64,000 bases of DNA from assembly GCA_000818945.1 (NCBI GenBank), contig KN805370.1:903715-967714 (forward strand), read 5' to 3'. This DNA is from Schizochytrium sp. CCTCC M209059. Taxonomy: Eukaryota; Sar; Bigyra; Thraustochytrida; Thraustochytriidae. A program made the translations under genes and the position numbers. A model generated the notes under the pieces. It ran no database searches and had not been told where the DNA came from. It saw nothing but the letters and a program-made list of their open reading frames with translations. Of this stretch, positions 29,646 to 41,600 are shown piece after piece (the stretch's first letter is position 1; each line of letters begins with the position of its first letter).

Positions 29646-31187
29646 TCAGAGCGCAGTACCGCGCTCAAGATTCTGGCGTAGCTCCGTCGTGTATTTATCG
29701 TAAGCTTTCGACAGCCCCCGGCTCACCTTTTCATTCATACTATTGATGCCTGTGGCAACTTCACCCTCAAGCGCGCCCTGTGCATTACGCAAGCGCTTGC
29801 GTGGCTTCTCGTCTTCGGCAAAGGTCTTAATCATTCGTTCCTTATCCGCGTCCGAGACAGCGGTACTTGTTCCGAACGCAAGCTCAGTATCGCGCAACGA
29901 ATGTTGACCTCTTCGGCCTGACCTGCCGCTACTCGCTTCGCTGGTATCCACATCAGCACTGTCGCGGTCAGTCTGCAGCATCCGCTGAAGCTTCTTGTCA
30001 TAGGCACGCATAATGGTCGCATCGTCGAGGGGATGAGCCGCTTTCGCAGCAAGGATGTTGTCGACTTTCTTTTGTTTACCAGCCTGCGTCCGCTCGGCCT
30101 TTTCGAGCGTTTCCAAAAGGTATGATTTGTCCTCGCTTGCCCCGAGCAGTTCAAGCTGCTTCTTGCGATCGGCCTTGGTGCGCTCCCAGCGCGCTCGGGC
30201 TGCCTCCTTGCTGGTCGAAGCGCCTTGCTTTGCAGAGCGCTCATGCTCTGCGAGTACCTCCTTGCTATTTTCACTGCGCGCCTGCGCCTTGCGCTGGCGT
30301 AGCTCGAGCAATTTTCGCTTGCGGGCGCTGAGCTTGCCCTGGTATTCTTGAGACCCCGCCGCAGCAGCCGCAGCCGCGCTTGCCTTGTCAAGGCGTTCTT
30401 GCGCGGCGAGCCGCGCAGCCCCGTCCTCGTACACTGCCGTTGGATTGGCCATTGTGGGCACCGGAAAACTCGTGGAGCCAGATGCGCGCTCAAGCGCGTC
30501 AGCGGCCCGGCGTAGATTCTGGCCGTGCTTTTCCATTGTCTGCTGCACACGATCTTGCGCGTGCGAGGCCGAGTCCGCCGGGTTCTCCGAGCGCTTGCTC
30601 TCGTCGTTCTCATCGTCGACCTCACCGCAGTCTAGAATCTCTACACGTGAGAGCGGTCGATTTCCGGCGCCTGTTTTCAGTTTTTCAAGCTCGTCGAGCA
30701 CGTCGAACCCGCTCGAGACCTTGCCGAAGACGACGTGTTTGCCGTCAAGATGAGAGGCCCGGTCAAAGAGAATGAAGAACTGGGACCCGTTTGTGTCTGG
30801 GCCAGCGTTGGCCATGGAAAGGACGCCGCGTGCAGTATGCCTGCCCTGGTGAATATAGTTTTCATCTTCGAACGTGCGTCCGTAAATGGAGCAGCCGCCG
30901 GTGCCGTCGCCCTTGGTGATGTCACCGCCTTGGATCATAAAGCCTCTGATGAGTCGGTGAAAGACGCATCCTTTAAGATGCAGTTTCTCGCCGCGCTCGT
31001 TCGTGCCTTTTTCTCCCGTGCACAGAGCGCGAAAGTTCTCCACTGTGCGTGGGGCGCGCTCCGCGTACAGCTCGAGCCAGAGGGTGCCCAATCGTTTTCC
31101 GTTCACGCCGATTTCCAGCCACGTGCGCGTGGTCATCTTGGGTCCACGTTGCTTTCGCAGCCTCCACCGCGTCTCCGCCTCTCCCAC
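29646..31187 (-). CDS. Cyclophilin fused to splicing factor SYF2
   Basis: 513 residues. Residues about 18-192 form a cyclophilin-type peptidyl-prolyl isomerase (ENFRALCTGEKG, FHRLIRGFMIQGGD, GVLSMANAGPDTNGSQFFI, LDGKHVVFGKV), with the catalytic Arg in FHRL and the PNTNGSQFF-equivalent present, so it is probably active. Residues about 285-513 match SYF2/p29, a component of the NineTeen-associated spliceosome complex: KRKLLELRQRKAQARSEN, RARWERTKADRKKQLELLG, ADKERMIKTFAEDEKPRKR, INSMNEKVSRGLSKAYDKYT, and the near-invariant end TTELRQNLERGTAL. The linker is Ala/Ser-rich. Both halves are spliceosome proteins in other eukaryotes, so the fusion is functionally coherent. One continuous frame, no intron required. 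The first Met may be replaced by the Met at residue 18 (MTTRTWLEI), which starts the cyclophilin fold. Confidence 0.93.
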   Translation of the reverse strand: MGEAETRWRLRKQRGPKMTTRTWLEIGVNGKRLGTLWLELYAERAPRTVENFRALCTGEKGTNERGEKLHLKGCVFHRLIRGFMIQGGDITKGDGTGGCSIYGRTFEDENYIHQGRHTARGVLSMANAGPDTNGSQFFILFDRASHLDGKHVVFGKVSSGFDVLDELEKLKTGAGNRPLSRVEILDCGEVDDENDESKRSENPADSASHAQDRVQQTMEKHGQNLRRAADALERASGSTSFPVPTMANPTAVYEDGAARLAAQERLDKASAAAAAAAGSQEYQGKLSARKRKLLELRQRKAQARSENSKEVLAEHERSAKQGASTSKEAARARWERTKADRKKQLELLGASEDKSYLLETLEKAERTQAGKQKKVDNILAAKAAHPLDDATIMRAYDKKLQRMLQTDRDSADVDTSEASSGRSGRRGQHSLRDTELAFGTSTAVSDADKERMIKTFAEDEKPRKRLRNAQGALEGEVATGINSMNEKVSRGLSKAYDKYTTELRQNLERGTAL

Positions 31188-32639
31188 TTCGCTTGCTCGC
31201 TCGCTCGCCTACGCACCGCCACGATCGCTTCCGAGCGCGCGATGCTTGGTTTGCTAAGGCTTCTTCTTTCTTTCTTTCCTTTCACCTTCCGCACGCACAG
31301 TCGTAAACAGACCTATTTTATCAATTTGGGCCCTTTCCCAAAATATGCAGTGACGCCCGCGCTGTATCTTCGCCTCGACACGGGGGCCGGTCCACTTGCA
31401 GCCCAGCTGTTCCGTCCTCGAAGATCCGGGCCCGAAGTCGAACCCCAGCCGCTGCGTCCGCGGCGCGACAATGCAGCACTGCAGCACTGCCAGCCGCGTC
31501 GCCGGCGTTTGCGTCGCGGTCCGGCCGCCGGTGTCGTCGTGTCTGTGGTGGCCGGCCGGCCACCCACTCAGCATGAAGACAGCAAAGCAGAGCAGAGCAG
31601 AGCAGAGCAGAGCAAAGCAAAGCAAAGCAGAGCAGAGCAAAGCAGAGCAAAGCAAAGCAGAGCAGAGCAAAGCAAAGCAGAGCAGAGCTCTCGTGGCGTC
31701 TATAGGCCGCTGTCGCTTCCGCAGTGGCCGAGCTGCGCTGCGTCGCGTGGTGTCGCGTTGTGTTGTGAAGTGTTGTGCGGTGAATGCTGTGTGGGCCACA
31801 GCCCCTGCCACACGCAAGAGCAGCAGCTGCAGCTGCAGCAGCGACAACGACCCAGCCGTGCGTGGGTCTCGGTGGCCGGCCCCGTGAGCCTCGAGCGGCA
31901 GGTCGAACTTGCGTGCGAGTCGCACGAACTCTCGGTCCGTGCGACACGAGCAACCGCAAGCGCCGCGCCACACGGGGCCCGGGCGTCAGTCAGTCAGCCA
32001 GCGACGTGAGGCCGACCTGCAGCCAGCAGCGCGGCTCCGCGACGAGCTCCCGCGACAACGAGCTGCCGCGACGACGAGCTGCCGCGACGACGAGCTCCCG
32101 CGGCGAGGAGCTCCCGCGGCGAGGAGCTCCCGCGGCGAGCGGAGTACACTGCAATCGGCTCGGATTGCGTGCCGCCAAGCCTCAGAACCTGTGCCCTGAC
32201 GGTCCTGATAAGCAAGGCATTCAGATCTAACTTCAAACCCAAATTCAAAAATCCATCCAACCACCCGCAACAAAAGCAAGGCACTTGAAGGGAGGAAGGA
32301 AGGGAGGTCGTTCGAAAAGGATCGATCGATCTGCGAAAGGCGAGGAAGGAAAGGAGAACTCGAGCAAACGAAGATTGGTTGGGACCGACCGCGCCCGGGC
32401 TCGCGCGACAGGGCTGCGCGCGCCGAGGGCTGAGGAGCGGGATCTAGCTAGCTAGCTGGGACTTGCTCCCTCGCGGGCAGCCTGCGACAGAGGCTCACAC
32501 GGAGACACTCCGACGAGACGCGAGGCGCAGGCCGCGAGCGCAGCGCGAGGAGGCGCGGCGCGGCGTAGACCCTTGAGCGGCCTGCAGCGGCGCCGGAGGC
32601 GGGGAGTTCTCGAGGCGGCGCGGCCAGCGAGGGAGGAGC
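31188..32639. other. Divergent 1.45-kb spacer between cyclophilin-SYF2 and the VPS13-like gene
   Basis: No supported gene. It contains the mixed AGAGC/AAAGC array (31581-31688), an agcagctgcagctgcagcag palindrome-like stretch (about 31821-31842), CGACGAGCT repeats (gacgagctgccgcgac and gcgaggagctcccgcg units, about 32038-32140), ggatcgatcgatc (32320-32332), and the palindrome ctagctagctag (32444-32455). The last 200 bp before 32640 are very GC-rich and probably the 5' UTR of the VPS13-like gene. Confidence 0.5.
31581..31688. repeat. Mixed AGAGC/AAAGC pentanucleotide array
   Basis: About 21 pentamers in which two variants, AGAGC and AAAGC, alternate in blocks. AAAGC is the unit of the large array at 58926-59430 and AGAGC is the unit at 18689-18718, so this array joins the two types. 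Confidence 0.94.
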
Positions 32640-35600
32640 ATGTCGAGCCTCGTGGGGAGCCTGATCCAGCGGGTGCTGACCAAGTATCTGAGCGAGTACT
32701 TTACGTACGGCAAGCTCGAGGTCAAAGGCATCGGCGAGTACCACCTGGTGGACCTCGAGCTGAGACCCGAGATCGTGCCGGCCAACCTCGCCGTCAAGGT
32801 GAGAACATGCTCGCTCCATGCCATGCACATCAAGGTTCACCCGCTCGAACTCTTTAGCCTCAGCGCGAGCTACGCCATCAGCGTGACCATTGATACACTA
32901 AAGATCGTCATCGAGGAGCGACCCGAGGAGGAGTGGGACGAAAGGGCAGAGTTCGAGGCCTTGAAGGCTACGAAACTCGCTCTGATCCAGCAGATTCGCG
33001 ACGAGGCCTTGCAGTCGATCGAGACCAAGCTCGCCTCCCTCGATGGCAACCTTGTGCCCCAGACCTCCGAGTCCTCGCTCATGGGCCTTGTCAAGAACCT
33101 TGCCGTTCGTTTCGCAGGCAACTTCGAGCTCGAGGTGAAAGACGTCGAGGTCGCCTATCATTTTGAAGGCGCAGACCGCAGCGGCCATGTCGGGTTGAAA
33201 GTTCAGGGCTTTCGCCTTGAAAACACATCATTGTCGCCGCGTGTTGAAATTGCACGGAATAACGCCAATGCCAAAAACGTCAACGCGCGAGGCGATCGTG
33301 TAGGCGACGACGCTGACTTGAGCCCCGTGGCACAAGAAGACCCCGGCATCGCAGACGATGACGTCTACGTGGCAGGAATTCTCGTCGAGCCCGTGCAGGG
33401 TGCCACGGAGCGCATTGTGAAAAAGCAGATTCGCATCGAGGGTGTCGAAGTTTACCTCCAGCGCAATGAAAAAGCTGGTGTTCCCACACGCTCCAAGCTT
33501 GTCAATCGTTTCAACATGGAGTCCGTGCTCGCCGTCAATCTGGCCTCCGACCCGCGACCCACGCTTGGCATCGTAGAGCTTCGCGTGAGCCACGTTGCCG
33601 TGGCCGTCTCCCCACACGACTTGGCTGCGCTAACGTATCTCGGCGACTCGCTGACCCATCAAGTCCGCTGGAAGCTTTGGTGCTCCGAGCGGTTCGGCAA
33701 ACTCGTGCAGACAGGCATCACCACGCAAGAACAAGCTGAATGCTTCAAGGTCTACGAGAAGATGTTTGAAAAGGGAAAGCAGGATGTTGGCCCTCGCACA
33801 CGCGCACCGAAAAAGGCCGCGCCGGCCGCGAGCGGCATCGACAGTCTCCTCGCCGACATGTCTTGGATTCACAAGTGCGAACTGCGCTCCCACCCGGAAT
33901 CAATTCGCACGATTCTCAACAGCGTCGCCTCCATTGTCGCCAAGCGCGAAAAGGAAAAGATTCACGAACAAATTAAGCGGGGCCAAAAGCCCTCAATAAC
34001 CACTCGCATTTCGGGGACCGCCTCATCGTGGATCGGCTGGGCCACCGGCAGCAACGATGCCTCGTCCAAAACCGACGATGGCACAAGCAGCGTTGATACC
34101 TCTTCCGTTGCTGGCAGCGCACCGCGCATCAAGACTGAAGACGAAATCCGCAATATGGCAAAGTCCGCGCAGGAGCTTTCCTCTGCTCTTGGCATATCCT
34201 CAGACGCGGACAACGATGCAAAGAAGATCCGTAAACACCGACGTAAGATCTTCGACTCCATGGACAAGGACAAGAGCGGCGATGTCGACGTTGTGGAACT
34301 CCAAGTCGGTCTAGCCATGGCTGGTACCACGCTGAGCCCAAAAAAGGTCCACGAGCTCATTAGCACCTTTGACACCAATCTCGATGGAAGCATCGACTTT
34401 GAAGAGTTCTGCACAATGTGCGATCTCGCGCCCGGACGCCTCGGCTCCTCCTCGAAAACGGCCAACGGCACAGAGTCGCAGTCAAAGCCAGATGTTCTGG
34501 CGCTCTCTCTTACCGTCCAAGGCTTTGAGGCCGTGATTTTTGCAGACGAACCGCACAAATGTCGCGCCGAAAACAAGCCGCCCCCGCTTCGCATTGTCGC
34601 CGCCCTCAATGAGATATGTACGGCCGTGGCAGTGGAAGGCGCCATGAACCCAATGGTAGGCATGCGCTCAATCAACGCCGGTGTTCGCAAAATTGCCGTG
34701 GATCTCTACGATGGTCACGACAAGCTCGCCCTCTTGGCTCCCAAAGCCTTTGCCACACGTATGATCAACACCGTACAGGCTGGACGACAGTCCATCAAGG
34801 ACGAAAATGCAGAGACCGAGGTCGAGGATGACATGGACTTAGCCGAGTCAAGATTTTTCGTGCGCGTGCTTGCTCTCAAGCTCTCTGAAAATGACGTGGC
34901 GCCAACCCTCAGCCCCTACTGCTCCCTCTACTACCTCGACGAATTCGAAGATACGCTCGACGAGCAGACCACGGCGCTCGTCGATGGGGCATCGTGCGGA
35001 AAGCCCGACGAGACCGGCTTTTCCGAGTACAACTTTCGATCACAGAGCCCCGTCATTCCACCGCTCGATTTCATTGTGGGTCATGGACGCACCGAACGCA
35101 AAGCCCATGTGCAGATCCAGGTGCGCCAGCGTCAGGACAACTCGAGCTGGGTGCGCCGCATGGTTCGCCGCAATCTCTCCTCTGTCGACCCCGTCGAGAG
35201 CGATCTTGTGCTCTGCGCACTCGATGTGCGTCTGCCGGTACGCGCCATTGCAAAGGACGAGTTCTCCAGAATTGGAACGCAAATGTATCGAGACTTTGAG
35301 GAGTGGTACGAGCTCCCTGGAGGTTTCGGCAAAGTGCTCTTGCGTGTCGAGTGTGCGCCATCCGGCCCAGCGACGGTTCGCGCTCCAACCTTACCTCTCT
35401 CCACGCCAAAGTCAACCGCGCTGAGCACGCTTTTCGAGTTCGAAGCCAAACTCAATCAAAGCGTCATGTACTTTGATGTGGCTGCTGGGGTCACCGTTCC
35501 CAAGTTTTACATTAACCTTCATCCGGAGCTTCTGCCTTGGACGGACAAACTCTCTGGCGCTTTTTCTGCAGACAATTTGGCCAAGCATGCTTGGACCCCG

Positions 35601-38600
35601 AGCGCAGCGGGGGGGGCATCAGACGAAGCCCATCCCGTTTGGCGTTGTGAAAAGGTCCTCCTTGACGTTGGCTTGACGGAAATGCGGGGCATTGACACCA
35701 AAATGGCGCGCATCGTCAGCACACGACTGGTTTGCGGCGCTGAAAAGCTTGGCGTTGAGGGCATGTTGGCAAATGAAAATCTGCTCACCTTGGGCGAAAC
35801 ACAAAATTTGTTCCAGCTGGAGTTTCTCAGACCACAAGCGCAGATCGAGTTGGCCTTTGAGCTTGGGGGCAAGCGCACCATCAAAATCGAGGGCCTCACG
35901 CTTCATAGGGTCCTTGAGGATGTTCGCAAGGGGCGAAAGAGCCTTCTCTTTTGGTGCAATACTAACGAAGCCGGCGTGCGAGTGCGCGTGTCCATTGACG
36001 TTTCCTCTCCTGATTTTGTCATCGAGGATGATGGCGACGCCGCAGAGGCTGATATCAACAAGGAGAACACCGCAGAGTCGATGGAACCTTCAATTGCAAT
36101 GCCGCCATCATGGCAAAAGCAAGGCCAGTTGGCGCAAGACCCACCTCAAGCGGAGTGGGCCAAATGGGTGCAAGCAGATCCTTTCGGTCTCATGACGTTT
36201 CCTCCTCTTTTGCAACAAAACATTGCTTATCTTAACGTGCAGGTCGTCTCGGCGCGTGGACTTCGCGCCGCAGACTTCAATGGCAAGAGCGACCCGTACT
36301 GTGTTCTCACTTGTCAGGCCCAGGAATCACGCACGCATGTGGTGCCTAAAACCCTCACGCCTTCATGGGAGGACAAGCCGCAAACCTCGCAGTTTAGATT
36401 CGGCCCGCTTCCAGGGTCATCACTTGACCCCTCGTCCTACGAAACGCTCGATCTCCGCGTCATGGATGAGGACTTTGGCGGGGAGTGGACTCACGATCTG
36501 CTTGGCGTGGCCCATGTCCCCTTGCACGATTTGTACGACCAAGTTGTGCGCGCTCCCAACGAGCAGCAGCAGCAGCAACACCAACAGCAGCAAGAGAATG
36601 CGTCCACGAGTGCAAGCGAGCATATCAGCTCTCGGCCATCCTCCAAACGGTATAGCCAGCGACCAGCCTCGCAGGCAGAGATCAATCCGGAACGGAGCGT
36701 AACAATGTGGATCCCTTTGCATATGCAAGACAGTGCAGCTCAATCTGGCACCGCGCAAAATAGCGATGAGCCAGACGGAGCAGTCCAAGTTCGCATCTGG
36801 CTCGAACCGTGTGGAGAGTCGCGACGCCCACAGTCTGTTATTCCCGTCGCTCTGGACATGACCATGCTCATGGAAGTGGCCATGCCTGCCATTCGCATTC
36901 CCAGGAACCACGAGCTCAACGCCTCGCGCAAAACGATCGAGATCTCTCTCGGAAGACCCGGTATGTCCATGCGTGTGAACAATGGTGCATCAAACTCACT
37001 CGTTGAGTCCTTGCGCATTCACGTCGACCACCGCGAAACCCTTCGCAGTTTGCAAGGCGGTGCTGCACGGCTTCAGCACCATACTTCGAGCGCAACAAAT
37101 GCCGCGCGATCTCGACCTGGAATGCCCAAACGTCGATCCACTTCCCAAGGTCTTCCCGATCCAGACACGGAGAGCGGCTTCTTCAGCGTGGCGGAGCGTC
37201 CCCAGCAATCAGACATCCCGGAGCTCGCGCCCACAGCGTCCGTGTCGACCAACCTTGATGACTTCCATTCGATCGCGACTGCCGGAGATGAAGATAACGC
37301 GGGGGATTCGGAGGGTGAGCTAAGTGCACCGCGCAGACTGAAGTCTGCCGAATCTGAGGGCCCCCGAGTCCGCAAGGTGCAAAAGTCAGTCATGGCAGAC
37401 CTTGACTTTGCGCTTGGGTTCTATGTTGACGCCTTTGAGGTCCGCATAGGCTTTACTCATTCCCGCCAAGGAGCGCGCGACTTTCTTCGTCTTGCCGCAG
37501 ATGAGTTTTCCATTGATGCCATGTACTCTCTGTACGATTGTGGTCTGCCGCTCATTAAGCTTTCCATGCAGGCAAAGAAATTCGAGGTGGAAGATAAGTG
37601 GCAGAGCCACCCCATTATCGGGGATCACCTCGTAGATGTGTATGAGGAGATGGAGAGCGAGCTGACAGATATGGAGCGTCGACGTTTGCGCAAGGCGCGT
37701 CAACGCCGTTCCTTGCCTCAGTTTCGGCTTTCGCTCATTTACCAGCGCAACGCTGTGGCGGAGGACCAGAGACAGGAACTCGGAACAAACCCAGTACCTT
37801 CTCTACTCTTTGGCATCGATCTAGAGGGCATGTATGTGCTTATAACGCCTCTGATTGACTTTTCTACCAAGCTGGCCTCCGCATTCGGGCTGTTGAACGA
37901 TGACGATGGTCTCCAGCAACCCGAAGTAGTCACAGAGATCCAGGAGGCCTCCGAGAACGCAGAGGAGTCCAAAGATAAGGAAGCCAAGCAAGATGAGGCC
38001 AAAGCGAAGGCCAAGGCCGACACGCAAGCTCAATCAGGGCCAACTCAGACAACGGCTCCTGGGTCGGTTCTACCGGTTTCCAAGGTTCGGGTGCTATTGA
38101 GAACCAGCAACATTGAGTTGCACCTAATGCAGCGACAAACACTCTGCTTGGAGACGCGGCGCAGGCTTCACAAGTTTCCGCCCAAGGCCATGATCTTTCG
38201 CGTCGGGTCTGAGATCAAGTACACCGCCATTGCGCGTCCTTTTGACAAGGACAGTCGCGCGCTTCCTGGATCGGAGATGCTCAAGATACGCACAACCTGC
38301 GACGCACGCATTGCGCCAACCAAGATTGCTCGAAACTGCTTCCAAAAATTACCAGAGGATATCTATTCGGGAGACAATGTCATTCTGGAGCCTTTCACCT
38401 TCAATCTGACCATGAAGACGAACTCAATCGATACAGCGCGCGACCTGCGTCTTGCTCGGAGGCTTCAGGGCTTTGGCGACTCTGAAAAGTCCGATGCGGA
38501 TGCCGAGCTCGATTCCTTTTTCAACACATCGAGTGGAAGTCACTTTGAGCTTCCGGAGGAGGACCCCCCTCGCCTGGACTCGTCAAAAAACCAAGAAGAG

Positions 38601-41600
38601 TCTGGCAGTATTGGCCAAATCCGCGACTTGCGCGCCGAGGACATCTGGGGCGTCGATTCCCACACTGTCATGGCTCAACAAAAGATGCGTGACGAGCTGC
38701 AGCGGGCCAAGGAGTCGCACTTTACCACCGTGCGCATCTTCGAAATTCGTCTCGATGGCCTCGAGGCGAGACTGGACACCGGCGACGTGAACTTTATTTT
38801 TGCTGTGGTCAACAAGCAATCCGAAATGTACGCAAATCTCTTCCCTCCACCAAAGACTGGCAAGGATTCCGGAGACGGAGCCCCCCGCAACCACGTCGAG
38901 TCAACTGTCTCGCGCCGAGAATCGGCTGCGCGCAGCGAACACGCGAACTCAATGTTGTCGACAAACGCATCAGACAGCGGCTTGTCACTGGACGACGACG
39001 GCTATGCTGGCGTTTCCCCTGCGAAGCAGCAGCAACACATGAGGGTGCTCACTGCTGCCGACATTCAGCTCATGGGCAAGATCAAGTCCAATCTCTTGCA
39101 TGACCAAGATGACGACATCCTGACGCAGAACTCTGGTGACACAGATGAGGGTATCACGGTCGGGGACCCCGGCGTTGATGATCTGGGAACCTCGCTTGAA
39201 GGAGGAAAGGAAATGGTTGAAAAGGAACGGGAGGCGCGGCAGCCTGGCACCTACGAAACGCGCGACTTTGAAGCACTCAACTCGGGCTCCGAACCACGTC
39301 TTTTTAGGGCTGAAGACGCGGCGCCTAATCCACGCCCAAAGAAAACCGACGGGAACCAGGCTCTTTTACCCGGCTGGTTGCTTGCGGGCATGGTTCCAAT
39401 GCTCGTCATGTGCTCGGACACGGAAGCCTTCCGCCGTCGTCTTCCGGGAGACATCCCAGGACACTGGAACACCGAGCGGGACGCAGAGGTTCTCGGGCAT
39501 CTCTCTTCGGAGGCAAGTCGCGGCGCAGTTACGGAACTGGTGTTCAATCAAGTTAATGTGTACGTAAACCAGCTCATGCTTGGGATCGGAAACAACATCG
39601 ATGGCTATCCTACGCCCTTTTTACGTCTCAGCCTCGCCCAATTCAATCTGATTGGATGTTCGCGGACGTTGTTTACGGATGACATGCAGATTCGCGGGTA
39701 CATTTCCACCACAAGCACCTACTACAATTCATTTGTCAGGGCATGGGAGCCCGTCATCGAGCCTTGGTCCTTACTTTTGCAAGGAGAGCACAGCAACTCG
39801 ACATCTGCTCGTCTCTTCCAAGCCATTGCACCGCGTCGGCTAAATGTTAACATCACGGACGCGTTCCTGAACTCCATGACCAGCTTCCTTGGAAGTCTCG
39901 GCCCCACATACTCGCCTCTTGACGACGAGCGTCTGCATGGCATGTACACTCCAAATTGGGTTGTCAACGAGACTGGTCATGCACTCGAACTCTGGCCAGT
40001 AAACAAACCTGGGAGCCAGATGCGCTCGCTGGAGCCCCGACTCTTGGAGTATCGCGGACAGAAGCAAATCTACCATGCCGAGACAAGCGAAGCCCTCCGC
40101 CTGCACTTGCACGACACGACGCGCATTCGAGCGAAAATGGCGGAGTTGCTGAACCATATGCGCGAAAACAAGCGTCGCTTGGTGTTCAAGACAGTCAAAT
40201 ATCTTCGGAATGCTGCACGACGCCATCGCGAGGCGCGCGAAAACGATCCAAACCGAAACCTCGAAGCGGAAAAGGAAAAGAGGGCTTCCTTCATGAAAAA
40301 GTTTGCGCAGGACGACGTGAAGGATAACGAGGAGCAGGAAGAGCAGGAAGAAGATCTCCGCAAGGATCTCACCGAGCTCTTTCGGTTCATGGACGAGGAC
40401 GACAGTGGCGAGATCTCCTGTATCGAGCTGCAGAACGCTCTTTCACATTATGGCGAGCCGATCAGTGTAGAGGAGGTCCTCTATTCGATTGGAGAGATGG
40501 ATGACGAGGGTGTCGAGAACGTTGATGCTGCGGAGACGGGAATCGATCTCGGGGAATTTCTCGACTTCTTCATGCCTTCGCTGCTCGAGTCTTCATCCAA
40601 GCCTGCGCCAGGTCTTGATGTGCACGCGATTGGCTTTCGTGTCATTGATCTCGAAGGCAAAGGAAACCATGCTTCATCAAGCACCGAAGGAGTCGGAGAC
40701 GACGAAGCGAGCTCTGCGAGCGCGGGAGATCAGGTCGTCGCGGTGCCCTTGCCGGACCAGATTGGCATTGCTCCCTCCGAGAATGCTGGCCAGTTCATGT
40801 TGCAGACAGCCGCCGTGGTGGCCTTGGGCCATCATGAAACCAAGAATGCCCTGAGGGGTCGCGGCAAGGAAGAGTCGAGCTCGAGCAGTGAAATCGATCG
40901 CACGAATGCTGGCAGCGGGAACAAGACTAGCGAGTTGAATGGCAACGACGACGATGACGACGGAGATAGCGACGACGAAGATCTCGCTCCTGCCCAGACG
41001 CCCGAGGACGAAGAGAAAGAGCGGGAGGAGCGACGCCGCTCAAAGCATTTGACGGCGTTCCAGCTCAAGGGCAAAAGCCAGGAACGTGGCTACAGCTTTC
41101 ATGACCGGAATATGCGAGCGCTTTCCGTGGTCGCCAATGTGCAGAAAATTGGACGCTCGTCTGCTGGCGATGTTCTCTTTTTGGAAACTCCGATTCGCGT
41201 CGAGAACCGCACCATTGTTCCCTTTCGCGTGAACTTTGTATGCCATGGCCCGGATGGGGGGATTCTCTACGAAGACGCAATGTTCACGCTATCGCCGGGT
41301 GATGAGCAGTCGATTCCCTTAAAGTATCTCTACGCACGACAAATTGGCAATCTACATGGTGGCGACTGTGGGTTCTCTGTGTCGCCGCTAATGGATCGTG
41401 GCGCGCAGCAGCGCATATGGCTCAACAAGCGAGGAGAAAGGGCGCAACAAGAAAAGCGTACCCGTGGTCGAACGCTTTCCGTGGATAGCACGCATTCGAA
41501 CCAGACTGCCGATTCTGCTTACGACGACTGGACAGACTCTGGCGTCTTGGTTGCTCTCGAGGGCGGCCAGGGGCTGCGCGTGCGCCAACCTTTTCGTGCG

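Noticed and set aside
32800..32840. Possible intron near the VPS13-like N-terminus (gtgagaac ... tcaag)
   Set aside because: The uninterrupted frame matches the expected chorein pattern (hydrophobic strand then ISVTIDTLKIVIEE), so no splice is needed.
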